48,266 bases of DNA from Lachnospiraceae bacterium (GTDB lineage Bacteria; Bacillota; Clostridia; Lachnospirales; Lachnospiraceae), in contig JAEETA010000018.1 in assembly GCA_016286555.1 (NCBI GenBank), positions 1-48,266 on the forward strand, given 5' to 3'. The notes beneath the pieces are model-generated. The model was not told the origin of the DNA. It saw nothing but the letters and a program-made list of their open reading frames with translations, and searched no databases. Of this stretch, positions 17,460-26,174 are shown piece after piece; within the stretch, counting starts at the first letter, position 1; every line of letters starts with the position of its first letter. A program made the translations under genes and the position numbers.

Positions 17460-18005
17460 TCAGAACCAGTGGGGCTCAGGAAGGGTTTCGGGTTCGGGAT
17501 AGGTAACGCCGAAAGTCTCAGCGGTAACGGATTTCATCTTCTGCACTTCCTTCGGGCGATCATTTCCGTCGGTAGCGGTGGTTGCGATGGCTTCCACCAC
17601 CTCCATGCCCTCGATGACCTTGCCGAAAGCGGCATAGGAACCATCCAGGAAAGGAGAGTTCTTGTGCATGATGAAGAACTGGCTGCCTGCGGTGTCGGGG
17701 ATATTGGTGCGGGCCATGGACAGGACGCCGGGGGTGTGCTTCAGGTCATTGGGGAAGCCGTTCTGGGAGAACTCTCCCTTGATGCAGTAGCCGGGGCCGC
17801 CCATGCCGGTGCCTTCGGGATCGCCGCCCTGGATCATGAAGCCCTCGATGACTCTGTGGAAGATCACGCCGTCATAATAGCCCTTATTTACCAGGCTCAG
17901 GAAATTGTTCACGGTGTTGGGGGCAATCTCGGGATACAGCTCTGCCTTGATGACGCCGCCGTTTTCCATGGTGATGGTTACGATGGGATTTTGCTTGTCA
18001 CTCAT
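17460..18005 (-). CDS. Peptidyl-prolyl cis-trans isomerase, cyclophilin type
   Basis: Cytoplasmic folding catalyst of 181 residues; no signal peptide. Hallmarks are GVIFHRVIEGFMIQGGDPEGTG, with the catalytic Arg in FHR, then GVLSMARTNIPDTAGSQFFI and SPFLDGSYAAFGKVIEGME. The start MSDKQNPIVTITMENGG is preceded by AAGGAAGGAAGC. The C-terminus extends slightly beyond the usual domain (YPEPETLPEPHWF). A minus-strand TATAAT lies at 18048-18053, but its -35 is poor. The gene is monocistronic with its own terminator. Confidence 0.95.
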   Translation of the reverse strand: MSDKQNPIVTITMENGGVIKAELYPEIAPNTVNNFLSLVNKGYYDGVIFHRVIEGFMIQGGDPEGTGMGGPGYCIKGEFSQNGFPNDLKHTPGVLSMARTNIPDTAGSQFFIMHKNSPFLDGSYAAFGKVIEGMEVVEAIATTATDGNDRPKEVQKMKSVTAETFGVTYPEPETLPEPHWF

Positions 18006-18091
18006 AATGCTTCCTTCCTTTGTTAGGGGTTATAGTGTACTATACTGATTATACGCATATCTGTTTTTTTTCGTAAAGAGGAGATTCCGTA

Positions 18092-18919
18092 TTGGCTGTG
18101 GATGCATGGGGAAAAACCGAATATCTGGAAGGCATCGTCTGCCTGAGCCGTGATAGCGGCCTTACTGCGGAGGAACTTTCGGAAGCGGCTGTGAAGGCTG
18201 ATCAGGAGGGAAGCCTTCTGATCTCTGATGTATTTTTGCATGATGCAGGGGACTCTGAGATTCCGTTTCTCCTTTACCGCAGGGAAGGGGACGCCCCGGA
18301 TCCCGAGGAGTCCAAAGCCCGCTTTCTCTATCTGGGAGAAGGTGCTATGGAGGATGAGGACTGGGACTGGGAATATCTGGAGCAGGTCTACCGGAGACTC
18401 CACCGGATCCCTTTGCGGATCCTTGAAACGGAGCGCTGCATCCTGCGGGAAACCAATGAAACCGATGTGGATGCTTTCTACGAGCTTTATGAGGATCCGG
18501 CCATCACCGCATATATGGAGCCACTGTTCCCGGAGCGGGAGAAGGAGCTTTCCTACACCGCAGCTTACCGGGAAAATGTGTATGAACCCTACGGTTTCGG
18601 GGTCTGGACCGTGATAGAAAAAACCACCGGAGAGATCATCGGCCGGGTGGGGATCTCCTATCGCCCCGGATATCCGGATCCGGAGCTGGGATTTATGATC
18701 GGTGTTCCCTATCAGAGGCAGGGATTAGCACTGGAGACCTGCAGGGCGTGCCTGGAATTCGGACGGGAGCAATCCTTCGACCGCATTATTGCCCTGGTGC
18801 AGCCCGGAAATGCGGCGTCCGAGGCCCTTTGCAGTCATCTGGGCATGGAAGCGCAGGGTGAGACCGAGGATGGAGGCATCCGGTATACGCTGTTTGCCAT
18901 CAACCTGAAAACGCCGTGA
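18092..18919 (+). CDS. GNAT family N-acetyltransferase with N-terminal extension
   Basis: A RimJ/RimL-like acetyltransferase domain occupies about residues 108-272: LRILETERCILRETNETDVDAF, IIGRVGISYRPGY, the acetyl-CoA loop GFMIGVPYQRQGLALETCRA, and AALCSHLGME-like NAASEALCSHLGM. The first ~105 residues are acidic and I do not recognise them. They contain predicted strands plus EDWDWEYLEQVYRRLH, and may be a substrate-selecting or regulatory domain. The start is TTG, with AAAGAGGAG upstream; no ATG is available nearby in frame. The acetyl acceptor is unknown. Confidence 0.8.
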   Translation: MAVDAWGKTEYLEGIVCLSRDSGLTAEELSEAAVKADQEGSLLISDVFLHDAGDSEIPFLLYRREGDAPDPEESKARFLYLGEGAMEDEDWDWEYLEQVYRRLHRIPLRILETERCILRETNETDVDAFYELYEDPAITAYMEPLFPEREKELSYTAAYRENVYEPYGFGVWTVIEKTTGEIIGRVGISYRPGYPDPELGFMIGVPYQRQGLALETCRACLEFGREQSFDRIIALVQPGNAASEALCSHLGMEAQGETEDGGIRYTLFAINLKTP

Positions 18920-18986
18920 CCGGCATTGCACCTGCACCGGCGCCCGGCATTGCAACCACGACATTTCATGAGGACAGGAGAGGATC

Positions 18987-19388
18987 ATGAAAAATTTCGG
19001 CAGATTGTTTTTGGCAGTTCTTCTGGTGGGCGTAGCCCTATCCTTCGTCGCCTGCGGGAAGGAAAAGGAGACGGTGGGCGCATCCGATACGGTCCACGCA
19101 ACCGCAGCAGAGCTGGTGGGAACCTGGAAGGGGATCGCCGGTGAGCCCTCCACCCTGACACTGGGGGAGGACGGCTCCTACAGAGATATCGCGGACTTTG
19201 CTTCCATCATCGGAACCTATACCGTGGATGAAACGGAGGGGACCATTACCGTAAATGAGAGTGAATACGGCATGATGTTTGTTTACACCTACGAGCTGAC
19301 CGGGGATCAGCTGACGATCCAGACAAGCGGCGGCCTGCCCAGAACCTTCGCAAAGCCACAGGCCCTTGCGCTGCCCGGGTCAAATTAG
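18987..19388 (+). CDS. Small predicted lipoprotein with lipocalin-like (DUF-type) beta domain
   Basis: A 133-residue secreted lipoprotein. The signal peptide MKNFGRLFLAVLLVGVALSFVAC ends in a lipobox-like FVAC. The mature part carries the pattern ELVGTWKGI...STLTLGEDGSY...GTYTVDETEGTITV...YELTGDQLTIQ, typical of small beta-barrel lipocalin-like domains common in Clostridia. Ligand and function are unknown. It stands alone, with AGGAGAGGATC upstream and a strong terminator downstream. Confidence 0.75.
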   Translation: MKNFGRLFLAVLLVGVALSFVACGKEKETVGASDTVHATAAELVGTWKGIAGEPSTLTLGEDGSYRDIADFASIIGTYTVDETEGTITVNESEYGMMFVYTYELTGDQLTIQTSGGLPRTFAKPQALALPGSN

Positions 19389-19412
19389 AGAATGCACAGT
19401 GCATATAGAAAA

Positions 19413-19448
19413 GAGGCATGGGAGAGATTTCCCATGCCTCATTTTTTT
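19413..19448. terminator. Bidirectional terminator between lipoprotein gene and DUF4214 gene
   Basis: GAGGCATGGG (19413-19422) pairs with CCCATGCCTC (19431-19440). ATTTTTTT follows on the plus strand, and TTTTCTATA follows on the minus strand. Confidence 0.88.
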
Positions 19449-19503
19449 AGTGTCCACTCTGTACTCGAGTGGGAACGAGCCTGCTCGAGTTTGTCTTTGA
19501 TTC

Positions 19504-22344
19504 TTACTTCAGACCGCAGCCGGGATATTTCTCAATCCCGTTTAAGCCCATCAGACGGTTCTGGAACTCAGGAGAAGCGGTGAAGGCATTCACAACGGTC
19601 ATTCTGTCGGTACCTGCCTCCAGCAATGCAAGCCAGCCTGCCGCGCCGTCCTCCTCAGGGTCTCTCCCCAGGATCGCTTTGTAGCAGTCGGTGACAAACT
19701 GTTCGTTGGTTCTTTCCCGTGCCAGATACTCCATGGATCCGAAGAAATTCTGAGGGAGCTGTGCGGGAGTGAGGGTACCCTTCACGATTTTGTCCAGCCA
19801 GCCGTAGAAGCCGTCATCCTCGGAGGTTCTTTCCAGCAGGGTCCTGTACATACCTTCCACATAAGCGCGAAGGGCGGGATTGATGACAGATCCGTCGGCA
19901 TACATACCGCCGATATCCAGTCCCCATTCTCCGTAGATTTCTTGTGCCTCGGGGCTGTTGACGAAGCCTGCCAGTACTTCGCAAATCGTCTTGCCGGAGG
20001 ATAGCTGCGCGGCCCAGGCTGCGATCTCTTCCTCAGAGCCTTCGCGGTACAGAATTGCCTCATACATAATGGCGATGATCTCTTCCGGAGTGTATTCCTT
20101 GTCCATGAACTCGGGGCTGTTAAAGAAGCCTGCCAGAACGTTGGCGAGGCTCAGGGACTTGTCCATCAGGCCGTCAGCCCATGCCGCAATTTCTTCTTCG
20201 GACGGCTCTCTTCCGAGAATGTTCTCGTAATAAGTGAAAACTGTGATCTCTGCGTAGTAATTATCCTGCGTCAGAAGGAGCGTGAAGGAAACAGAGGCCG
20301 AAGCGTCCCCGTCGGCATAAGCGGCCTTCCCGGCTGCATTCACGGATTGGGTGGGAGCAGAGTAATTGGAAGGCTGGAAATAGAGGAGGTTATTCTCATT
20401 ATCATAAGTTGCTCCCAGATCTGTATAGACGCCATCGATGTTTTGTATCACCCTTATGGTGTCGCCTTCGGGAACCAATCCCTCTTCCGGCTCCATGACT
20501 ACCATGAATTGGCTGGCATTGGGAACTTCATTCAGGCTCTTTCTCCAGTCCTCCCCGTTGCCCTTGCTCACCACCTGCTCCAGGGACAGGCTGATGGTTG
20601 CCAGGGGAGCGCCTTCCAGGGAAGTAGACATATGATTTACTGCATCTACATCCAGTGCCGCATCCGAAACCGTCATGGCGAAATTGCCACCGATGCCGGC
20701 GGTTTCACCGCCCTCAACAAACAGGCCTCCGATGACATCGCTGTCGGAAACCATTTCGTCTTCGGATTCCGTAAGGGAAGGTGTCAGACAAAAGTCTGCA
20801 TTACCCAGGGTAAAGGAGAAGATGCCCATATTGGCATCGCCGTCAATGGGGGTCAGCTCCGTATTGTTGATCACGAGTCCCGCTACCTGATATCCGTAAT
20901 CCGGGATCATGCGGAAGTAGTATTTGGTGCCCACGGGCAGCGAGAAATCTTCCCCGTACCGCACGGCGGAAGGATCCACGGGGTCGTTGCCTTCTGCTTC
21001 CAGCAGCTCGATGGTGGCGTGCTGCACTTTGCCTGCGCCCTCACCGTACTCCCAGTAAACCCGCTTGTTGGGAGAGAAGATGACGTGGAAGATATATTTG
21101 TGGTCCGAGTCGATGGAAACGGAATCCGTCGCCTCATCGCGGATCACAGCGTTGTCAATGTACTGGGTGCTGATGAGATTGTCGTCAATGTCGAACTCTT
21201 CCACCCATCCGGTCTCGAAATGATACCGGTCGGAGTCATTGATAATGCTGATAAAGAGCTCCGTTGCGTCATCGGGGAAAGCCGTCCAGACAATGGTGTC
21301 CTGATTGGCATAGGTGCCGGGGATCTCGTCCCCGTTCGCTTTTTTGGTACCGAAATCCACGAAATCCTGAATATCGTAGTCCACACTTATCACATCGACC
21401 AGGTAGGTGCCCAGATACTCTTCCGGTGCCATCTCTCTGACCTTCATATGTTGGATGGAGATGGTATAGGTAGGATGGACAGCGGGATTGTTGCTGCCGG
21501 GGAGGGTAAACCACGGGCCCATATCACTCATGAAGTCTTTCAGGCGACCGTTGTAGTTAAAGTCATCGGGGTCCCCGGAATCCGCCGTGATGGTGATGGT
21601 GGCACTCTCGTCCATGACAAAGCCGGGATCGATGATGATGTTGAAAGCCAGACATCGGTTCGCCGCGTTGATGGTGGTAGCGTTTCCCTCAAAGGAATTA
21701 AACCAGTCCTGATTATTTTCCGTCTCCGATCCGTCCAGTACCCGGTCTCCGTTACTGTCCTCATACCAGAAGAAAGAGATGAGATCCAGACTGTCTGCCT
21801 GGACAGAGAAGGAGCTTGCCAGTCCGGGGTTCGCCCATTCCGTCCAGCTGCGTGCCGGGTCATCCTTGGCGGTGACGTACAGGTTCAGATCCAGCTCCGT
21901 GCCTCTGTTCAGGTCATAATCGTTCCTAACTGTGATGGGATACCACAATCCCTCGGAGGGAGCATCGTTGGAAACATCGATGTTCCATGCGCCGTCGAAA
22001 ACATCGTTATAATCATCCTGACTTCCGTCCTTGGTCACGGAAACGCTGCCGTCAGCCAGTTCATAGCCGTAGGGAACACGGACCCAGATATGAAAACTCG
22101 ATCCGCGAACTGCACCAAACTCGTCACCGTTATGCAGTTCATTGCCGCTGTCTGCGGTCGACGGGGTGTTCGCATAGGAAACCCACACCGTGGTGTTTTC
22201 CTCCTGCTCACCGGTGAGCCTGATGGTAAAGGTGATCTCCGGTGCCATTGCCGCCTCGGCCCGAAGTTCGTTTCTGGGGAGTACCACCGCCAGCAGGAAC
22301 GCGGCTGCCAACAATAAGGCTGCTTTTAGTCCAATCCTCTTCAT
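19504..22344 (-). CDS. Large secreted protein with four C-terminal DUF4214-type repeats
   Basis: About 946 residues from the chosen start MKRIGLKAALLLAAAFLLAVV, a clear signal peptide. An alternative start 13 codons upstream would add a charged leader. The long middle (about 40-700) is beta-rich, Asp/Asn-rich and acidic, suggesting an extracellular, possibly Ca-binding, beta-sandwich array; I recognise no named domain. The C-terminal ~220 residues hold four related helical units: YENILGREPSEEEIAAW, YEAILYREGSEEEIAAW, YRTLLERTSEDDGFYGW and YKAILGRDPEEDGAAGW. This is the DUF4214 pattern seen in surface and adhesion proteins. It diverges from the double-AAA protease gene and shares its control region. 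Confidence 0.8.
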   Translation of the reverse strand: MKRIGLKAALLLAAAFLLAVVLPRNELRAEAAMAPEITFTIRLTGEQEENTTVWVSYANTPSTADSGNELHNGDEFGAVRGSSFHIWVRVPYGYELADGSVSVTKDGSQDDYNDVFDGAWNIDVSNDAPSEGLWYPITVRNDYDLNRGTELDLNLYVTAKDDPARSWTEWANPGLASSFSVQADSLDLISFFWYEDSNGDRVLDGSETENNQDWFNSFEGNATTINAANRCLAFNIIIDPGFVMDESATITITADSGDPDDFNYNGRLKDFMSDMGPWFTLPGSNNPAVHPTYTISIQHMKVREMAPEEYLGTYLVDVISVDYDIQDFVDFGTKKANGDEIPGTYANQDTIVWTAFPDDATELFISIINDSDRYHFETGWVEEFDIDDNLISTQYIDNAVIRDEATDSVSIDSDHKYIFHVIFSPNKRVYWEYGEGAGKVQHATIELLEAEGNDPVDPSAVRYGEDFSLPVGTKYYFRMIPDYGYQVAGLVINNTELTPIDGDANMGIFSFTLGNADFCLTPSLTESEDEMVSDSDVIGGLFVEGGETAGIGGNFAMTVSDAALDVDAVNHMSTSLEGAPLATISLSLEQVVSKGNGEDWRKSLNEVPNASQFMVVMEPEEGLVPEGDTIRVIQNIDGVYTDLGATYDNENNLLYFQPSNYSAPTQSVNAAGKAAYADGDASASVSFTLLLTQDNYYAEITVFTYYENILGREPSEEEIAAWADGLMDKSLSLANVLAGFFNSPEFMDKEYTPEEIIAIMYEAILYREGSEEEIAAWAAQLSSGKTICEVLAGFVNSPEAQEIYGEWGLDIGGMYADGSVINPALRAYVEGMYRTLLERTSEDDGFYGWLDKIVKGTLTPAQLPQNFFGSMEYLARERTNEQFVTDCYKAILGRDPEEDGAAGWLALLEAGTDRMTVVNAFTASPEFQNRLMGLNGIEKYPGCGLK

Positions 22345-22420
22345 ATACACTTGCCTCTCTTTCTCCCTGTTGCTCCCGGGCACTCCTTATGACTTGTTTT
22401 CGTGGAAACTCACGGGGCCT

Positions 22421-22480
22421 GACCGGGAACAATATTGCGTCAGTTCGGTGCTTCCATTTTACCACGGACCGGAACAATAT
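22421..22480. repeat. Direct repeat GACCGG(G)AACAATAT in a divergent control region
   Basis: GACCGGGAACAATAT at 22421-22435 and GACCGGAACAATAT at 22467-22480, ~46 bases apart. They flank the -10 of the leftward DUF4214 promoter and end just before the -35 of the rightward AAA gene. A shared operator is possible. Confidence 0.55.
22456..22464 (-). promoter_or_regulatory. Extended -10 promoter of the DUF4214 gene
   Basis: TGG-TAAAAT on the minus strand, inside CCGTGGTAAAATGGAA. The same string occurs at the hprK promoter. No recognisable -35. Confidence 0.5.
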
Positions 22481-22483
22481 CTG

Positions 22484-22512
22484 TTGGTTTCAGGGACCTT
22501 TAGTGATAAAAT
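22484..22512 (+). promoter_or_regulatory. Candidate promoter of the double-AAA protease gene
   Basis: TTGGTT (22484-22489), 17-base spacer, TAAAAT (22507-22512). A leader of ~40 bases ends in AAGGGGGTAAGACT before the ATG. Confidence 0.55.
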
Positions 22513-22557
22513 ATTTATTAACTGGCGCAAGCCCAAAACCTACAAGGGGGTAAGACT

Positions 22558-25500
22558 ATGGCAATTGATTCTCAGGTTTTGACCACGGTCCTGCAGCTGT
22601 GCAGAAATTTTGATCCCATCACTCCGGAGGCCGTGATCTTCGGCTATGCGAAGCTGCTGGTGATGGACGAGACCCAGATCCGGAACCTCATCACCGATGA
22701 TGATATGGGAGATCTGGACGCTGCCCACAGGTGGTTTTCCGACCGGAAGATGGATCTGAAGCTGATCAAATCCGGTCTCATGCTCCTGAGTCCGTTGATC
22801 ATCAAGGACGACGAGCGAAAGGCAGATCTGGACGAGTTCCGGAATTTCCTGGATAAGTCCGGAAAGGTTTCCTCTCCCGACATCCTGGACAAGGCTCTGC
22901 AGCTTTCGGACATCGACTTTCCGAAGGTTTTCGCCGACGGCAGAGAGATGACCCACATCTTCAATGTCCAGGAGGACATGAAGGAAGCGGCGAAGAAATA
23001 CGCCGAGGCCCATGCCGATGAGGATGAGGAGAAGGACAAGAAGAAAAAGAAGGACGAGAAGGAGCCCAAGCCCAAGAAGGACGAGGATGAGGACGACGGC
23101 GCCATTGTAAAGGGCGGCGATCAGAAGAGCTCTGACGAGCCTTCCAAGGATTCCTTTGAGAAGGAAACCGACACGGATGTCAAGAAAGAGGCAAAGAAGG
23201 CCTCCGGTGACAAGTCCGACAACAACGACGAGATCCCTGCACTGGAGAAGCTTTCCGAACGCTATCGCGCTCTGAATTCCGCCCTCCTGGATGTGGTGAA
23301 GGGTCAGGATCATGCGGTGCTGAAGTTTGTCCAGGGCATCAACCAGGGTGAGCTGTTGAAGAATTCGGAAAGAGGCAAGCGCCCCCGTTCCTATTTCTTC
23401 TTCTTCGGCCCTCCCGGCGTGGGCAAGACCCTGCTGGCAGAGACCGCTGCGGAAGCTCTGGGCATGCCCTTCAAGATCTTCAACATGAGTGAGTATTCCT
23501 CTCACCAGTCCCATGAGGAACTCATCGGTATCTCCAAGATCTACAACACCGCAAAGGAAGGAAGCCTGGTGAAATACGTTCGGGAGAACCCCGAATGTCT
23601 GCTGGTCTTTGACGAGATCGAGAAGGCGCACATCAATGTGATCCGCCTCTTCCTGCAGATCCTGGGCTCCGGTAAGCTGAACAACGTCTACCGTGACGAG
23701 GATGTGAGCTTCTCCGATGTCACCATCATCTTTACCTCCAACGTGGGCAGAGAACTGTATGCTGACAGGAGTGTCAACCTCACCACCCTGCCCGAGAAGG
23801 TGCTGGTGGACAGCATCGCCAAGGAGAAGGATCCTTCCGGCGAGCCTGCTCTGCCTCCCGAGATCTGTTCCCGTATCGCATCCGGTAATACCGTGATGTT
23901 CAACCACCTCTCCATCCGTCACCTGGCGGAGATGGTCAACACGAACTTTGAGAAGATCGTTACCGACATGGAGAGTGAGTACGGCATCCGCATCACCTAT
24001 TCCAACTTCCTGCCTTTGATGTTCCTCTACAACAGAGGCGGCGATATCGATGCCCGTGTGGCCACCGGCCAGAGCGGAAAGTTCCTGAAGAACGAGATCT
24101 TCGAGCTGCTCCGCCAGATGCAGAAGACCTCCGGCGGTGAGAAGATCACCTCCATCGATATTGATGTGGACTGGGACGGCATCGATCCCGAGCTGATGCA
24201 TCTGTTCAAGAATGAGGAGGCGGCAGATATCCTGTTCTTTACCTCCGAGAAATACGATGTTTCCGAGGCTCTGTCCTCCGAGCAGTACCATGTGCACCGG
24301 GCTGCCACCATCGAGGAAGCCAGAGAACTGGTGCTGGATGACCTGGCTGTGGCTTACATCGATCCTTTCTTCGGCAAGAACGAGAACAGCGAGACCGTGT
24401 TGTCCATCTCCGATTACAATACCGACGGTGTCCGCCTCTTCCATGAGCTGGCGGAGAACCAGTCCGGTCTTCCTATTTATCTGCTGGAGACGGATCAGAC
24501 CTTTTCCGATGTGGACAAGCAGACCTTCATTCAGGAAGGTGCCGCAGGTACCACTTCCTTGAACCTGAACCGTATCGAGAGTTTCCGTCGTATGTTTGAG
24601 CAGACTTTGGAAGAGCTCTACATGGAGAAGGAGAGCCAGGCCTTCACCCAGAGAGGCTGGATCGTCGACTTTAACACGAAGCAGAATATCACCGGCGGCG
24701 AGGTGAAGATCACCATCTACAACATCCGCAAGCGTATGGCGGTGGATGTGGAGAGCAGAGGCTCCATCCTCTCCGATGCAGAGCGACCCACTGTCCGTTT
24801 CACGGATGTCATCGGCGCGGAAAATGCCAAGGAAGAGCTGGCGTACTTCGTCAAATACCTGAAGAACCCCAAGAAGTTCCTCATGAGCGGCGGAAAGCCT
24901 CCCAAGGGCGTGCTTCTCTACGGCCCTCCCGGAACCGGTAAGACCATGCTGGCCAAGGCTATGGCAGGTGAGTCCGATGTGACCTTCCTCCAGACCAGTG
25001 CCGCAGAGTTCAAGAACAAATACGTGGGCGCCAGCGAGGAGAATGTCCGTAAGCTCTTCGCAAAGGCAAGAAAATATGCGCCTTCCATCATCTTCATCGA
25101 TGAGATCGACGCCATCGGTAAGCAGCGTACCGGCAGTGAGTTTACCAGCGGTACCGAGAGTATCCTGAACACTCTGCTGACGGAGATGGACGGCTTTACC
25201 GGCACTGATGCCAACAAGCCCGTCTTCGTTCTGGCAGCCACCAACTTCGGTGTGGGCTCCGAATCCGACGGCATCTCCTCTCTGGACGATGCACTGATCC
25301 GTCGTTTCGACAACAAGATCTACGTGGATCTGCCGAAGGAGAGTGAGAGAAAGCTTTACATCATGCGGACTCTGGAGCAGAAGGGTGTGACGACCGTGTC
25401 GGAAAACACGGCCCAGAGCATCGCAGAGCGCACCACCGGCCAGAGCCTTGCGGTACTGCAGAATGTCATCGATCTGGCATTCCGTTCCGCTACCAGAGCA

Positions 25501-26109
25501 GAGCGCGCCATGACGGACGACGATCTGCTCAGTGCACTGGAAGAGTACAATTACGGTGAGAAGAAGGAGCACACCCCCGAGTACTACAGACGGGTGGCCA
25601 TCCACGAGACCGGACATGCTTTCCTGTCCTACATCAGCGGAGACAAGCCTTCCTACATCACCATCGAGTCCAGAGGAAACTTTGGCGGCTACATGCAGCA
25701 CGCCAACCAGGAAGAGACTCCCAGTTACACCAAGGAGGAGCTCCTGGCCCGGATCCGCACCAGTCTGGCGGGTCGCGGCGCGGAGCAGGTCTTCTTCGGC
25801 AAGGATGTTTCCCTGAACACCGGTGCTTCCAGCGATCTGGAGCAGGCCACCAACATTGCTTTTCGCATCATCGCCTCCTACGGCATGGATGAGAACAGCC
25901 TCATTGTTCTGGGCAGGAAGGAGATCCTTTCCTCTGCTCTGGCAGACGATTATGTGGCGAAGGTGAATAAGATCCTGGCTGACCAGATGGCGGAGACCAT
26001 CCGCATCATCGAGGAAAACATGGACAAGATCAAGAAGATCGCCGATGTCCTGGTCAAGGAAAACCGCCTCACCGGCAAGGAGTTCGAGGCTTTGATGGAG
26101 GCGGAATAG
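22558..26109 (+). CDS. Double AAA+ ATPase with receiver-like middle domain and FtsH-type M41 zinc protease
   Basis: A soluble 1183-residue fusion with no transmembrane segment. Order: an N-terminal helical region (1-140); a Lys/Asp/Glu-rich linker (~140-225); a ClpA/B-type AAA_2 module with Walker A GPPGVGKT (284-291) and Walker B LLVFDE (D352-E353), followed by IEKAH. A receiver-like alpha/beta domain (~556-670) comes next. The FtsH-like AAA has Walker A GPPGTGKT (789-796), Walker B IIFIDE (D848-E849) and DALIRRFD (R915/R916). The M41 domain has HETGH (1016-1020) and the third zinc ligand D1093 in NTGASSDLEQAT. All catalytic residues are present. Family knowledge supports ATP-driven unfolding and proteolysis; the substrate and the reason for pairing two AAA classes are unknown. 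It is separate from the membrane FtsH at 3944. Confidence 0.9.
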   Translation: MAIDSQVLTTVLQLCRNFDPITPEAVIFGYAKLLVMDETQIRNLITDDDMGDLDAAHRWFSDRKMDLKLIKSGLMLLSPLIIKDDERKADLDEFRNFLDKSGKVSSPDILDKALQLSDIDFPKVFADGREMTHIFNVQEDMKEAAKKYAEAHADEDEEKDKKKKKDEKEPKPKKDEDEDDGAIVKGGDQKSSDEPSKDSFEKETDTDVKKEAKKASGDKSDNNDEIPALEKLSERYRALNSALLDVVKGQDHAVLKFVQGINQGELLKNSERGKRPRSYFFFFGPPGVGKTLLAETAAEALGMPFKIFNMSEYSSHQSHEELIGISKIYNTAKEGSLVKYVRENPECLLVFDEIEKAHINVIRLFLQILGSGKLNNVYRDEDVSFSDVTIIFTSNVGRELYADRSVNLTTLPEKVLVDSIAKEKDPSGEPALPPEICSRIASGNTVMFNHLSIRHLAEMVNTNFEKIVTDMESEYGIRITYSNFLPLMFLYNRGGDIDARVATGQSGKFLKNEIFELLRQMQKTSGGEKITSIDIDVDWDGIDPELMHLFKNEEAADILFFTSEKYDVSEALSSEQYHVHRAATIEEARELVLDDLAVAYIDPFFGKNENSETVLSISDYNTDGVRLFHELAENQSGLPIYLLETDQTFSDVDKQTFIQEGAAGTTSLNLNRIESFRRMFEQTLEELYMEKESQAFTQRGWIVDFNTKQNITGGEVKITIYNIRKRMAVDVESRGSILSDAERPTVRFTDVIGAENAKEELAYFVKYLKNPKKFLMSGGKPPKGVLLYGPPGTGKTMLAKAMAGESDVTFLQTSAAEFKNKYVGASEENVRKLFAKARKYAPSIIFIDEIDAIGKQRTGSEFTSGTESILNTLLTEMDGFTGTDANKPVFVLAATNFGVGSESDGISSLDDALIRRFDNKIYVDLPKESERKLYIMRTLEQKGVTTVSENTAQSIAERTTGQSLAVLQNVIDLAFRSATRAERAMTDDDLLSALEEYNYGEKKEHTPEYYRRVAIHETGHAFLSYISGDKPSYITIESRGNFGGYMQHANQEETPSYTKEELLARIRTSLAGRGAEQVFFGKDVSLNTGASSDLEQATNIAFRIIASYGMDENSLIVLGRKEILSSALADDYVAKVNKILADQMAETIRIIEENMDKIKKIADVLVKENRLTGKEFEALMEAE

Positions 26110-26116
26110 TAAACGA

Positions 26117-26160
26117 AATCCCTACAAACCGTGATCGTAAGCGGCTTGTAGGGATTTTTT
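26117..26160. terminator. Bidirectional terminator between protease gene and agr-type operon
   Basis: AATCCCTACAA (26117-26127) pairs with TTGTAGGGATT (26146-26156), extended by CCG/CGG beyond one mismatch. A T-run follows on the plus strand; the minus strand has a short AAAT-rich flank (weaker). Confidence 0.85.
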
Positions 26161-26174
26161 GCATGGTATTTCCG

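Noticed and set aside
20347..22317. 656-residue plus-strand frame opposite the DUF4214 gene
   Set aside because: The minus-strand protein has a signal peptide and DUF4214 repeats; the plus frame has no recognisable features.
22540..25701. 1053-residue antisense open frame opposite the double-AAA protease
   Set aside because: A mirror of GC-rich third codon positions. The sense frame has clear catalytic motifs, while the antisense product shows none and has no ribosome site.
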